From Shinella zoogloeoides (GTDB taxonomy: Bacteria; Pseudomonadota; Alphaproteobacteria; Rhizobiales; Rhizobiaceae), in the NCBI RefSeq assembly GCF_022682305.1, contig NZ_CP093529.1, forward strand, positions 124,001 to 188,000: 64,000 nt of DNA, in the 5' to 3' direction. Position numbers and translations under genes: made by a program. Shown here piece by piece: positions 35,271 to 44,499 of this stretch. Every line of letters starts with the position of its first letter. Positions within the stretch are counted from its first letter, which is position 1. The notes beneath the pieces are model-generated. The model did no database searches, was not told the origin of the DNA, and saw nothing but the letters and a program-made list of their open reading frames with translations.

Positions 35271-36341
35271 ATGACGAAAGCGAAACGCACCGGTGCATCC
35301 GGTTTTCAGGCCTGGATGCGCGGTACAGCCCTCTCGCTCGCCGCCATCGTGGCGACGGCGGGCGTTGCGGGCGCCAGCGAACTCAACGTCTACAACTGGG
35401 GCGAATACATCAATCCGGAAGTGCTGAAGAAGTTCGAGGAGGAGACCAAGATCAAGGTCAATCTCTCGACCTATTCCTCCAACGAGGAAATGCTGGCGAA
35501 GATCCAGGGCGGCGCGACGGGTTACGACGTCGTCTTCCCGTCCGTGCACATGCAGGACATCATGGCCAAGCTCGATCTTCTGGAGAAGACCGACATCAAC
35601 AAATACGAGGGCTTCAAGAACATCGATCCCGCCTTCCTGCGCGCCAAGAGCGACCCGAACGGCGAATATTGCCTGCCCTACGCCTGGGGTTCGGTCGGCA
35701 TCTTCTACAACCGCAAGGTTCTCGGCAAGGACGTCACCGGCTGGAAGGACCTCATCGAGACCGTGAAGGCCAAGGGCCTGAAGTTCACCCTGCTCGACGA
35801 CATGCGCGAGGTGCTGGCCGTCGGCCTCATCCTCAACGGCCACAAGATCAACTCCACCGATCCGGCCGAGCTGCAGCAGGCGGCCGATACGATCATCGCG
35901 ATGAAGCCGGACGTGGCGGCCTTCACCTATGACGAGCGGCCGATGGTGCAGGCAGGCGATGTTGCCGCCGGCCACGCCTTCGTCGGTGCGATGATCGACG
36001 TCTTCGGCAACGAGAAGGACCTCGGCTACGTCATCCCCGAGGAGGGGGCGACCATGTATCAGGAGGATATCTGCGTCCTGAAGAGCGCGCCGAACAAGGA
36101 GAACGCCATCAAGTTCCTCCAGTTCTACACCCGCCCGGAGATCGTCGCCCTCAACGTCGCGCAGCAGACCAATGGCACGGCCAATGTGCCGGCGCGGCAA
36201 TTGACCCCGGAAAAGATCAAGAATAGCAAGGAAATCAACCCGCCGGCCGAGACGATGGACCGTCTCCAGATATTCGAGGATCTGGGACCGGCCCTGCGTC
36301 AGGTGGACCGCGTCTGGACGCGGGTCAAGACGGCCCAGTGA
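35271..36341 (+). CDS. Spermidine/putrescine-type ABC transporter binding protein (second system)
   Basis: A 356-residue PotD/PotF-family periplasmic protein. An N-terminal signal peptide runs to about residue 35 ([16 protein letters not shown]). The mature start [22 protein letters not shown] is the family hallmark. Later landmarks are [26 protein letters not shown] and [20 protein letters not shown]. The start at 35271 has GAGGAG about 9 nt upstream. It is divergent from the potA-B-C-peptidase operon and precedes the RpiR gene. As the peptidase is coupled to the importer, the ligand might be a peptide-like or acylated amine rather than a free polyamine. Confidence 0.92.
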   Translation: MTKAKRTGASGFQAWMRGTALSLAAIVATAGVAGASELNVYNWGEYINPEVLKKFEEETKIKVNLSTYSSNEEMLAKIQGGATGYDVVFPSVHMQDIMAKLDLLEKTDINKYEGFKNIDPAFLRAKSDPNGEYCLPYAWGSVGIFYNRKVLGKDVTGWKDLIETVKAKGLKFTLLDDMREVLAVGLILNGHKINSTDPAELQQAADTIIAMKPDVAAFTYDERPMVQAGDVAAGHAFVGAMIDVFGNEKDLGYVIPEEGATMYQEDICVLKSAPNKENAIKFLQFYTRPEIVALNVAQQTNGTANVPARQLTPEKIKNSKEINPPAETMDRLQIFEDLGPALRQVDRVWTRVKTAQ

Positions 36342-36408
36342 GCGCGGTGTGAGCGCGGTTGATCCCCGCCCGTCCTTGGACGGGCGGGCTTTCGAGGAGA
36401 GGGGCGAC

Positions 36409-37263
36409 GTGTCGAAACGCATTCTGAAGCTCGTTCAGTCCGACGACCTCAGGCGGTCCAAATCCGACAAGCTGCTCGCCCATTATATCGAGCGGAACAT
36501 CGCCGAGATTCCCTTCGAGACCGCGCGTTCCATCGCCCATCGTCTTCAGGTCTCGCCGATGACCGTCGGCCGCTATCTGCGGCGCATGGGCTTCGACGGG
36601 CTGGACGAGTTGAAGAGCGAATTGCGCCACGGCAGCTCCAACCCGGCCTGGCAGGTCAAGGGCCGGGTCGACCGGCTGCAGCAGGACCGGCAGGAGGGCA
36701 AGCTGCTCGCCGGCCTCATCCAGCAGCAGATCGACAATCTCGGCCAGATCTACGCCATCACCAGTGCGCCGGAATGGCAGCAGACCATCGATGCGCTGAT
36801 CGGCGCGAGCGAGGTCTATGTCGCGGCCTACCAGAACGTGCGCGGCATCGCGCAATATTTCGCCAGCCAGCTTTCCTATACGCGTCCGCGCGTGCAGTTC
36901 GTCGACGGGCTGAACGGCACCTATGCGGAACTGCTCGACGGGTCCGTCGAGGGGCGGCTGCTCTTCCTGCATGACGTGCGCCGCTTCTCCGCCAAGGCGC
37001 GGCCGCTGGCGCTGGAGGCGCGGCGCGCCGGTGTCAAGGTGGTGCTGCTGACCGACGAATTCTGTCCCTGGGGAGCGGAGGTCTCCGATATCTGCCTCAT
37101 CGTGCCCGGCTCGCACGGTCCCCTCTGGGACGGGGCCGCAACCATGACTGCCGTCATGGACCTGTTGCTCAGCAACATCATAGTCGTGCTCGGCGAGGAG
37201 GTCAGCGAGCGGGTCGATACGCTTACCCGCCTGCAGGACGTTTTCGGGGATTTCGAGACCTGA
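36409..37263 (+). CDS. RpiR-family transcriptional regulator
   Basis: A 284-residue regulator. The N-terminal RpiR helix-turn-helix domain is at about residues 5-80, with the ARSIAHRLQVSPMTVGRYLRRMGF segment. A C-terminal SIS (sugar isomerase) domain at about 115-260 carries AYQNVRGIAQYFASQL and VLLTDEFCPWGAEVSDICL. I use the GTG at 36409 because an AGGAGAGGGG ribosome site lies just before it; the frame is open from 36349. It follows the binding protein by 67 bp and probably controls this importer. SIS-domain effectors are usually phosphosugars, so the pairing with a polyamine-type system is mildly unexpected. Confidence 0.87.
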   Translation: MSKRILKLVQSDDLRRSKSDKLLAHYIERNIAEIPFETARSIAHRLQVSPMTVGRYLRRMGFDGLDELKSELRHGSSNPAWQVKGRVDRLQQDRQEGKLLAGLIQQQIDNLGQIYAITSAPEWQQTIDALIGASEVYVAAYQNVRGIAQYFASQLSYTRPRVQFVDGLNGTYAELLDGSVEGRLLFLHDVRRFSAKARPLALEARRAGVKVVLLTDEFCPWGAEVSDICLIVPGSHGPLWDGAATMTAVMDLLLSNIIVVLGEEVSERVDTLTRLQDVFGDFET

Positions 37264-37296
37264 TTGACCCTGTCCATCGGCTGGCGCGCCTGTGGC

Positions 37297-37662
37297 TCAG
37301 TCCTTCCGCGGCAGCGGGCGCGTCACGATGAAAGCGATGCTGCACGCCAGGACAAGCCCGACAGAGATCGCGAGGGCCGGTGAGGGCTGCAGGCGATAGA
37401 GCAGGAGAGCGTAGCTCAGGGCGATGAGGCCGACGGCGGCGATCTTGGCGCGGGCCGAGATCGCACCCTCCCGCCGCCAGTTCGCCAGCGGCGGGCCGAG
37501 CGTGCGGTGGTCGAGAAGCCATTGCTCGAAACGCGGCGAGGAGCGCGAGAAGCACCAGGCCGCGACGAGCAGGAACGGTGTCGTCGGCAGCAACGGCAGG
37601 AAAACGCCGATAATGCCGAGCGCCGTCATCAGGAAGCCGGCCAGCATGTAGATCGAGCGCAC
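37297..37662 (-). CDS. DUF454 (YbaN-like) inner-membrane protein
   Basis: A 121-residue membrane protein of the YbaN/DUF454 family. The signature LGIIGVFLPLLPTTPFLLVAAWCFSRSSPR covers the first spans, followed by LGPPLANWRREGAISARAK and two more hydrophobic helices. The GTG at 37662 (reading MRSIYMLAGF) has GAGGG 4 nt upstream and fits the family start; an ATG at 37647 is possible. The function of the family is unknown. It is convergent with the RpiR gene. Confidence 0.83.
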   Translation of the reverse strand: MRSIYMLAGFLMTALGIIGVFLPLLPTTPFLLVAAWCFSRSSPRFEQWLLDHRTLGPPLANWRREGAISARAKIAAVGLIALSYALLLYRLQPSPALAISVGLVLACSIAFIVTRPLPRKD

Positions 37663-37741
37663 GGAACCCTCATCGAAAAACGCGTTCGCGTCCAGATAGA
37701 GTGCTTTGCCGCCGTCTCCAAGAGGCAAAGGCGGTGCGCCC

Positions 37742-38005
37742 TCAGATCGGCTTACTCTCCGCCGCCTTCGAGGCCTTGGCCCTTGCGCCGGCGGCGGCTT
37801 TCCCGCCCGGTCCGGCGGCAATGTCGATCAGGGGCTTCTTCGCACGGACGGGCCGTGCATCGGGGGAAAGCGCCACCCGCTCGAACTCCTCGCGCTCGAG
37901 CACGGCCTGCGCCCAGTGCTCGACATCGTGCCCGTGAGGGTGGCCGGCCTCTTCCCAGAGCGAGTAGGCCCGCTTGCTGATCCATTCCATTCGCGCATCC
38001 GTCAT
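37742..38005 (-). CDS. DUF2934 small protein
   Basis: An 87-residue protein with an N-terminal DUF2934 motif (residues 5-40: ISKRAYSLWEEAGHPHGHD followed by VEHWAQAVLE). A basic, Ala/Lys-rich low-complexity tail follows from about residue 50, possibly nucleic-acid binding. GAGG lies about 8 nt before the ATG at 38005. DUF2934 proteins are common, often duplicated, in rhizobia and have no assigned function. Third codon positions are GC-rich and support coding. Confidence 0.78.
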   Translation of the reverse strand: MTDARMEWISKRAYSLWEEAGHPHGHDVEHWAQAVLEREEFERVALSPDARPVRAKKPLIDIAAGPGGKAAAGARAKASKAAESKPI

Positions 38006-38397
38006 CGTTGAACCTCGTTCGAGAGTGATCGATGCCGTGCCGGTCTGTGGCAGAAGGAAACCGGAACACGGAAGTGGCTGGAGGGCCGGAAACCAACAGC
38101 CGGCGGTCCAGGTATCGGCGCACCATGCGCTCCGGGCGAACAGGTCGGGCGGAGCAGGTCTGCAATGTGATTCGCCCCTCTAGGATGCGCCCGATGCGGC
38201 GGGGCATCAAGCAGAACGGGGCGGCGGCCGCTGCGGCGTTTTGGCCGGGGCGAGGAAAAAATCACTCTTCCGCCCGCGCAAACAGACTGGATTTTGGAAA
38301 AGTTTCATGCTTGCGGGTGGACAGTGCCGATCCTGCCAACGTATTGTCCGGATGAAGGAATCTCCAGCACGGACGGCGATATCGAAAGGCAGGGCGT
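38006..38397. other. Intergenic stretch without a supported gene
   Basis: A 392-bp stretch with several short overlapping open frames in all phases but no ribosome site, domain or codon bias that favours any. Base composition is patchy, with lower GC around 38260-38320 (AAAAAATCAC, TTTTGGAAAAG), which could hold a promoter reading rightwards. I see no strong terminator or operator. Confidence 0.5.
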
Positions 38398-38760
38398 TTG
38401 GCGGCACCAAGGCAACAGGATCGACTTTTTCGTCGGGCTTTCCGCCTTCTCTGCACCGCGCTGACCTGTCTTTTGCTGTTGATATCCACGCTCACGGCCC
38501 CGGTTGCGGCGAGCGCGGGGGCAAGGGCGCTGCGCCATGGCGTGCAGAAGGCTGCGGGATATCCAGCGGGCACGGTCGAGGCCGAATGCCGCAAGCGCAT
38601 TACCGCTGCAAAGGCGATGCGGTCCTGGCTCGGACTTACCTGCCGGTTGATGCGAGCCGGAAGCGATTCCGCCGCGACGGCCTTGGTTCTGCCTTTGCGG
38701 TCCGGCAAGGGGGCGCCTGAAACGCGCGGGGCGCGTGCGCCTCCCTTGCATTTCGCCTGA
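38398..38760 (+). CDS. Hypothetical small exported protein (weak)
   Basis: An open frame with a TTG start at 38398 and GGCAGGG about 2 nt upstream. The product would be 120 residues, with a signal-like N terminus: Arg-rich start, hydrophobic core at about residues 17-35 (LLCTALTCLLLLISTL) and an Ala-Ser-Ala cleavage-like end, then a basic region. I do not recognise it, and nearby frames on the other strand are also open. It ends 98 bp before phaAB. Treat as tentative. Confidence 0.3.
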   Translation: MAAPRQQDRLFRRAFRLLCTALTCLLLLISTLTAPVAASAGARALRHGVQKAAGYPAGTVEAECRKRITAAKAMRSWLGLTCRLMRAGSDSAATALVLPLRSGKGAPETRGARAPPLHFA

Positions 38761-38858
38761 CGGCCGGTTCGATCGCTTGCGGTCGCGGCGGCCTTCCCGA
38801 CGCTGCCGGTGCGCCGGCATAGGAGAAGCTCTGAGGTTCGAAAGCGATCGATCAAACG

Positions 38859-41777
38859 ATGACGGGTGAACTGATTCTGGTCCTGCTGGTCTGCCTTCCC
38901 TTCGCGGGGAGCCTTGCCGCGACCGTCCTTCTGCGCACGGATTCCCGCGTTCTGGCGGCGCGCATGGCTGGCGGGGTGGCCTTTGCCTGTCTCGTCCTGA
39001 CCGCAATGCTCTATCCTGCGGTGCGCAGCGGCGGCCGGGTGCGGCTCGATCTGGAATGGCTTCCGCAGCTTGGCCTCGACGTCACCCTTCGCATGGATGG
39101 TTTCGCCTGGCTCTTCGCCATGCTCGTCACCGGCATCGGCTGCCTCGTCGTGCTCTATGCGCGCTACTACATGTCGGAAGAGGATCCGGTTCCGCGCTTC
39201 TTCTCGTTCCTTCTCGCCTTCATGGGCTCGATGCTCGGCATCGTCCTGTCGGGCAACATCATCCTGCTCTCGGTGTTCTGGGAGCTGACCAGCATCTTCT
39301 CCTTCCTGCTGATCAGCTACTGGCACAACAATGCCGCAGCGCGCGACGGCGCGCGCATGGCGCTGACGATCACCGGCATCGGCGGCTTCTGCCTGCTCGC
39401 GGGGCTGCTCGTGCTCGGCCATATCGTCGGCAGCTACGACCTCGACGTGGTGCTGGCGGCCGGCGACAAGATCAAGGCGCATCCGCTCTATCTCACGGCG
39501 CTCGTGCTGATCCTCATCGGCGCGCTGACGAAGAGCGCGCAGGTGCCGTTCCACTTCTGGCTGCCGAACGCCATGGCCGCGCCGACGCCGGTTTCGGCCT
39601 ATCTGCATTCCGCGACCATGGTGAAGGCCGGCGTCTTCCTGCTCGTGCGCTTCTGGCCGGCGCTTTCCGGCACCTATGAATGGTTCATGCTGGTCGGCAT
39701 CGCCGGCATCAGCACGCTGCTGCTCGGCGCCTATTTCGCCATGTTCCAGCAGGACCTGAAGGGCCTGCTCGCCTATTCGACGATCAGCCATCTCGGCCTC
39801 ATCACCACGCTGCTCAGCCTCGGCAGCCCGGTCGCGGCGGTGGCGGCGATCTTCCACATGATGAACCACGCCACCTTCAAGGCGTCGCTCTTCATGGCGG
39901 CCGGCATCATCGACCACGAGACCGGCACGCGCGACATGCGGCGATTGAGCGGCCTCTTCAAATACCTGCCGATCACCGGAACGCTCGCCATGGTGGCGAG
40001 CGCGGCGATGGCCGGCGTGCCGCTGCTGAACGGCTTCATCTCCAAGGAGATGTTCTTCGCCGAGGCGGTGGAGACCCATGCCGATTCCGTGCTCGACCGC
40101 ATCCTGCCCTATGTCGCGACCCTCGCCGGCGCCTTCTCGGTCGCCTATTCGATCCGCTTCATCCACATGGTCTTCTTCGGCCCCCCGCCGACCGACCTGC
40201 CGAAGCCCAAGCCGCACGAACCGCCGCACTGGATGCGCTTCCCCATCGAGTTCCTCGTGCTCGCCTGCCTCGTCGTCGGCATCATCCCGAGCCTGTCCAT
40301 CGGCCCGTTCCTGCACTCGGCCGTTCTGTCGGTGCTCGGCGAGCGCACGCCGGAATACAGTCTCGCCGTCTGGCATGGCATCAACACGCCGCTCATCATG
40401 AGCCTGATCGCGCTTGTCGGCGGCGCGGCGCTGTATTTCGTGCTGAAGGACTATCTGGCGAGGTGCGACGACGGCCCGCCGCTCTTCCGCCAACTCACCG
40501 GGCAGCGCATCTTTGAGCGCGTCCTCGTGACGGTGTCGTGGAAATGGGCGCGCTGGCTGGAAAGCAATCTCGGCACCCGCAGCCTTCAGCCGCAGCTGCG
40601 CCTCGTGGCCGCCGCCGGACTGCTCGTCGGCGTGGTTCCGCTCTATATCGCCGGTTTCTCGCCGAAGGCGCCGGTTCTGGGGGAGGTCGATCCGATCTTC
40701 GCCGTCATCTGGGGCATCGGCGCCTTCTGCGCGCTGGGTGCGGCCTATCAGGCGAAATATCACCGTCTCGCCGCGCTCGTCCTGCTCGGCGGTGCGGGCA
40801 TCACGACCTGCATCACCTTCGTCTGGCTTTCCGCGCCGGATCTCGCCATCACGCAGCTCGTCGTGGAGATCGTCACGACCGTTCTGCTGCTGCTCGGCCT
40901 GCGCTGGCTGCCGAAGCGGTCGGAGAAGGTCGATAACGCCGTGACGCTCGCCGCGCGCAGCCGCCGCTTCCGCGACTTCCTTCTCGCGGTTTCCTGCGGC
41001 TTCGGCATGTTCCTGTTCTCCTACGCGATCATGAAGCAGCCGGTGCCGGACGCCATCGCCAGCTATTTCCTCGAAAAGGCCTATACGGAGGGCGGCGGAC
41101 GCAACGTGGTCAATGTCATCCTCGTCGATTTCCGCGGCTTCGACACGATGGGCGAGATCGCGGTTCTCGCCATCGTGGCGCTGACGGTGTTCGCGCTGCT
41201 GCGCCGTTTCCGCCCCGCGCCCGACAGCATCGAGAAGCCGGAGCAGCAGCGTATCCAGAATGCCTATGACGCCGAGCGCCCCGAGCGCTCGGCAGGCGAT
41301 ACGGTGCGCGATTACCTGCTGGTTCCCTCGGTCATCATGCAGTGGATGTTCCCGGTCGTCATCACCTTCTCGATCTATCTCCTGCTGCGCGGCCACGACC
41401 TTCCGGGCGGCGGCTTCGCCGGCGGCGTCACCATGGCCATCGCCTTCCTGCTGCAATATCTGGCGGGCGGCGTGCGCTGGGCGGAGGACCGCATCCGCAT
41501 CCTGCCGCTGCGCTGGATGGGCTTCGGCCTGCTGATGGCCGCGGCCACCGGCATGGGCGCGTGGGTCCTCGGCTATCCGTTCCTGACCACCTATTCGCAA
41601 TATGTCGTGCTGCCCTTCATCGGCAAGGTGCCGGCCGCGACAGCGCTGTTCTTCGATATCGGCGTCTTCGCGCTCGTCGTCGGCGCGACGGTGCTCATCC
41701 TGATCGCGCTTGCGCACCAGTCCGTCCGTATGCACCGGGTCCGCAGCCTCGATGCCGGCAAGGCGGAGGAGGCCTGA
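38859..41777 (+). CDS. phaAB: Monovalent cation/proton antiporter subunit A-B fusion (PhaAB/MrpA)
   Basis: A 972-residue inner-membrane protein. The first about 500 residues are NuoL/MrpA-like with the proton-channel segments (ELTSIFSFLLISYWH, GALTKSAQVPFHFWLPNAM). A C-terminal MrpA extension follows, and the last about 150 residues are an MnhB/MrpB domain (DYLLVPSVIMQWMFPVVITFSIYLL). A and B subunits are fused, as in rhizobial Pha systems, where Pha1 supports potassium/proton exchange and alkaline or symbiotic growth. The stop overlaps the phaC start (TGATG). The ATG at 38859 has a poor ribosome site. Confidence 0.94.
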   Translation: MTGELILVLLVCLPFAGSLAATVLLRTDSRVLAARMAGGVAFACLVLTAMLYPAVRSGGRVRLDLEWLPQLGLDVTLRMDGFAWLFAMLVTGIGCLVVLYARYYMSEEDPVPRFFSFLLAFMGSMLGIVLSGNIILLSVFWELTSIFSFLLISYWHNNAAARDGARMALTITGIGGFCLLAGLLVLGHIVGSYDLDVVLAAGDKIKAHPLYLTALVLILIGALTKSAQVPFHFWLPNAMAAPTPVSAYLHSATMVKAGVFLLVRFWPALSGTYEWFMLVGIAGISTLLLGAYFAMFQQDLKGLLAYSTISHLGLITTLLSLGSPVAAVAAIFHMMNHATFKASLFMAAGIIDHETGTRDMRRLSGLFKYLPITGTLAMVASAAMAGVPLLNGFISKEMFFAEAVETHADSVLDRILPYVATLAGAFSVAYSIRFIHMVFFGPPPTDLPKPKPHEPPHWMRFPIEFLVLACLVVGIIPSLSIGPFLHSAVLSVLGERTPEYSLAVWHGINTPLIMSLIALVGGAALYFVLKDYLARCDDGPPLFRQLTGQRIFERVLVTVSWKWARWLESNLGTRSLQPQLRLVAAAGLLVGVVPLYIAGFSPKAPVLGEVDPIFAVIWGIGAFCALGAAYQAKYHRLAALVLLGGAGITTCITFVWLSAPDLAITQLVVEIVTTVLLLLGLRWLPKRSEKVDNAVTLAARSRRFRDFLLAVSCGFGMFLFSYAIMKQPVPDAIASYFLEKAYTEGGGRNVVNVILVDFRGFDTMGEIAVLAIVALTVFALLRRFRPAPDSIEKPEQQRIQNAYDAERPERSAGDTVRDYLLVPSVIMQWMFPVVITFSIYLLLRGHDLPGGGFAGGVTMAIAFLLQYLAGGVRWAEDRIRILPLRWMGFGLLMAAATGMGAWVLGYPFLTTYSQYVVLPFIGKVPAATALFFDIGVFALVVGATVLILIALAHQSVRMHRVRSLDAGKAEEA

Positions 41778-42115
41778 TGGAGTTCGTCCTTTCCCTCGGT
41801 ATCGGCATCATGACCGGCTCCGGCGTCTGGCTCATCCTGCGTCCGCGCACCTACCAGGTCATCATCGGTCTTTCGCTGCTGTCCTATGCGGTCAATCTCT
41901 TCATCTTCGGCGTCGGCGGCGTGAAATCCAACGCCGCGCCACTGCTGGAGGACGGCGTGCCGATCTCGACCATGACCGATCCGGTGCCGCACGCGCTGGT
42001 GCTGACCGCCATCGTCATCGGCTTTGCGACGACGGCGCTCTTCCTCGTGGTCCTGCTCGCCGCGCGCGGCCTCACCGGCACGGACCATGTCGACGGCAGG
42101 GAGCAGCCGAAATGA
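41777..42115 (+). CDS. phaC: Cation/proton antiporter subunit C (PhaC/MrpC)
   Basis: A 112-residue NuoK-like membrane subunit with three predicted spans (about residues 3-22, 28-48 and 70-95). It includes GSGVWLILRPRTYQVIIGLSLLSYAVNL and the TDPVPHALVLTAIVIGFATTA segment shared with NuoK/MrpC. The start overlaps the phaAB stop (TGATG) and its end overlaps phaD by 4 bp, so translation is coupled. It is an essential small subunit of the Mrp-type complex, related to complex I. Confidence 0.94.
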   Translation: MEFVLSLGIGIMTGSGVWLILRPRTYQVIIGLSLLSYAVNLFIFGVGGVKSNAAPLLEDGVPISTMTDPVPHALVLTAIVIGFATTALFLVVLLAARGLTGTDHVDGREQPK

Positions 42116-43743
42116 GCGGCTGGCAGCACCACCTCATCATCGCGCCGATCCTGATCCCGCTTGCCGCGGGCGCGCTCCTCCTCTTCTTCGACGAGCGTGA
42201 GCGCGTGCTGAAGGCGATGATCAGCGTCGTCTCGTGCCTGGCGCTCGCGGCCGTCGCCTTCAGCCTCTTCCGGCTGGCGGCAAGAGACGGCTTCGACGGC
42301 GTCTATCTCCTCGGCAACTGGCCGGCGCCCTTCGGCATCGTGCTGGTCGTGGACCGGCTCTCGGCGCTGATGCTCGTCCTCGCCTCGATCCTCGCCATCC
42401 CGACGCTGGTCTATGCGCTGGCCCGCTGGCATACGGCGGGTGCGCATTTCCATTCGCTGTTCCAGTTCCTGTTGATGGGCCTCAACGGCGCTTTCCTGAC
42501 GGGCGACCTCTTCAACCTCTTCGTCTTCTTCGAGGTGATGCTGGCTGCGTCCTATGGCCTCCTGATGCACGGCTCCGGCTCCATGCGCGTCAAGGCGGGA
42601 CTGCACTATATCGCGGTCAACCTTGCCGCCGCGCTCTGCTTCCTGATCGGCGTCAGCGCGATCTACGGCTCGGCCGGTACGCTCAACATGGCGGATCTTG
42701 CCCTGCGCATCGGCGAGATCGAGGGCGAGCGGCGCATGCTGCTGGAGGCGGGCGCCGGCATCCTCGGCGTCGTCTTCCTCATCAAGGCCGGCATGTGGCC
42801 ATTGAACTTCTGGCTGCCGGGAGCCTACAGCGCCGCCACGGCCCCGGTCGCCGGCATCTTCGCGATCATGAGCAAGGTCGGCATCTATGTCATCCTGCGC
42901 CTGTCGCTGCTGGTCTTCGGGCAGGGCGCATCCGCCGGCCTCGGCCTCAACGTGCTGCTTTACGGCGGCATGGCGACGATCGCCTTCGGCACCATCGGCG
43001 TGCTCGCCTCGCAGGCGCTGGGGCGGCTCGCGAGCTATTCCGTGCTCGTCTCCTCGGGAACGCTGCTCGCCGTGCTCGGCCTCAACAACGGCGTGGTGAC
43101 GGCCGGCGCGCTCTTCTACATGGTCAGCTCCACCCTCACCATCGCCGCCTTCTTCCTGCTCATCGAGCTTGTCGAGCGCGGGCAGGATGCCGGCGCCTCG
43201 GTTCTCGCGGTGACGATGGAAGCCTATGGCGATGCGGACGAGGAGGAGGAGGAGGTCGAGGTCGGCGTCACCATGCCGGGGACGATCGCGGTGCTCGGCA
43301 TCTGCTTCGCGGCCTGCGGCATCCTGCTGTCCGGCCTGCCGCCGCTTTCCGGCTTCGTCGCCAAGTTCGCCATGCTCACCGGCATGATCGGCACGAATGT
43401 CGCAGGCGAGGGACCGATCCCCGCCTCCGTCTGGTGGATCGTCGGCCTGCTCATCCTGTCGGGCCTTGCCGCGCTCATCTCGATGACCCGTGCCGGCATC
43501 CGCACCTTCTGGGCCTCGATGGAAGGCACCGTGCCGCGCGTGCTCGTGATGGAGATGGCCCCGGTCATGCTGCTGATCGCGCTGACGCTGGCGCTCGCCA
43601 TCCAGGCTGGTCCCGCCATGCGCTACATGGAAAAGACGGTGCAGACCTTGCAGCAACCGGCCGCCTATATCGACGCGGTGATCAATGCGCGGCGTGCAGG
43701 CGTTACCGAGGCCGGCGGGCCGGATGGCGGGGGAGGGATCTGA
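42112..43743 (+). CDS. phaD: Cation/proton antiporter subunit D (PhaD/MrpD)
   Basis: A 543-residue NuoN/MrpD-like proton-translocating subunit with about 14 spans. Landmarks are LNGAFLTGDLFNLFVFFEVMLAASYGLL and FLIKAGMWPLNFWLPGAYSAATAPVAGIFA. An acidic cytoplasmic insert with a run of glutamates (YGDADEEEEEVEV) near residue 375 is notable. It is coupled to phaC by ATGA overlap. Together with the A subunit it forms the proton path of the antiporter. Confidence 0.94.
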   Translation: MSGWQHHLIIAPILIPLAAGALLLFFDERERVLKAMISVVSCLALAAVAFSLFRLAARDGFDGVYLLGNWPAPFGIVLVVDRLSALMLVLASILAIPTLVYALARWHTAGAHFHSLFQFLLMGLNGAFLTGDLFNLFVFFEVMLAASYGLLMHGSGSMRVKAGLHYIAVNLAAALCFLIGVSAIYGSAGTLNMADLALRIGEIEGERRMLLEAGAGILGVVFLIKAGMWPLNFWLPGAYSAATAPVAGIFAIMSKVGIYVILRLSLLVFGQGASAGLGLNVLLYGGMATIAFGTIGVLASQALGRLASYSVLVSSGTLLAVLGLNNGVVTAGALFYMVSSTLTIAAFFLLIELVERGQDAGASVLAVTMEAYGDADEEEEEVEVGVTMPGTIAVLGICFAACGILLSGLPPLSGFVAKFAMLTGMIGTNVAGEGPIPASVWWIVGLLILSGLAALISMTRAGIRTFWASMEGTVPRVLVMEMAPVMLLIALTLALAIQAGPAMRYMEKTVQTLQQPAAYIDAVINARRAGVTEAGGPDGGGGI

Positions 43744-43744
43744 C

Positions 43745-44221
43745 ATGCTGCCCTATCCGCTGCTCAGCGCCTCGCTCGTCCTCATGTGGCTCGCCCTCAA
43801 CGGCTTCACGCTCGGCCACCTCATCCTCGGCTGCATCGTCTCGGTCTTCGCCTCCTGGGGCGTGGCGGCGCTGCGGCCGGCCAAGCCGCGCCTGCGGAAA
43901 TGGTATCTGCTGCCAAGGCTCCTCGGCATCGTGCTCTACGATATCGTGCGCTCGAACATCGCCGTCGCCTCGATCCTCGTCAGGGGCCGCAGGGCAAGCT
44001 TCAAGTCCGGCTTCATGACGGTCCCGCTCGACCTCCAGGACCCGACGGCGCTCGCGGTGCTGTCCGTTATCGTCACGAGCACGCCCGGCACGGCCTGGCT
44101 CGAATACAATTCGCTGAGCAGGACGGTGCTGATCCACGTGCTCGACCTCGTCGAGGAGGAGGAATGGCGCGCCCTGATCAAGGGGCGCTACGAGGCGCTG
44201 CTGATGGAGATTTTCGAATGA
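43745..44221 (+). CDS. phaE: Cation/proton antiporter subunit E (PhaE/MrpE)
   Basis: A 158-residue MnhE/MrpE family membrane protein with spans in the first about 75 residues and a cytoplasmic C-terminal half. It contains the family segments LPRLLGIVLYDIVRSNIAVA and LSVIVTSTPGTAWLEY. GGAGGG lies just before the phaD stop, and the ATG at 43745 is 1 bp after it. The end overlaps phaF by ATGA. Confidence 0.93.
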   Translation: MLPYPLLSASLVLMWLALNGFTLGHLILGCIVSVFASWGVAALRPAKPRLRKWYLLPRLLGIVLYDIVRSNIAVASILVRGRRASFKSGFMTVPLDLQDPTALAVLSVIVTSTPGTAWLEYNSLSRTVLIHVLDLVEEEEWRALIKGRYEALLMEIFE

Positions 44222-44499
44222 GCCACACGATCCTCGTCTGGTCCGTCACTTTTTCCCAGGGCTGCCTCGCGCTCGCCATGGTGCTTGCGGCCCTGCGCAT
44301 GTCTCGCGGCCCGCGCGCGCAGGACCGCGTTCTGGCGCTCGATACGCTCTATGCCTGCTCCATGCTGATGATGATGGTGTTCGGCATCCGCACCGGCAAG
44401 GACCTCTATTTCGAGGCTTCGCTGGTCATCGGCATGCTCGGCTTCGTGGCGACGGTGGCGCTCGCGAAGTTCCTGATGCGCGGGGAGGTGATCGAATGA
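44218..44499 (+). CDS. phaF: Cation/proton antiporter subunit F (PhaF/MrpF)
   Basis: A 93-residue membrane protein with three spans and the MrpF motif RGPRAQDRVLALDTLYACSM in the first loop. It is bounded by ATGA overlaps with phaE and phaG, which shows tight translational coupling. MrpF homologues from other systems have been linked to bile-salt or cholate efflux as well as cation exchange, but here it is clearly part of the full antiporter. Confidence 0.93.
   Translation: MSHTILVWSVTFSQGCLALAMVLAALRMSRGPRAQDRVLALDTLYACSMLMMMVFGIRTGKDLYFEASLVIGMLGFVATVALAKFLMRGEVIE

Noticed and set aside
38262..41735. A 1157-codon open frame on the minus strand opposite phaAB
   Set aside because: It is an antisense shadow produced by GC-rich third positions; the product is His/Arg/Glu-rich low complexity with no domain, while the plus strand encodes a clear MrpA-MrpB fusion.
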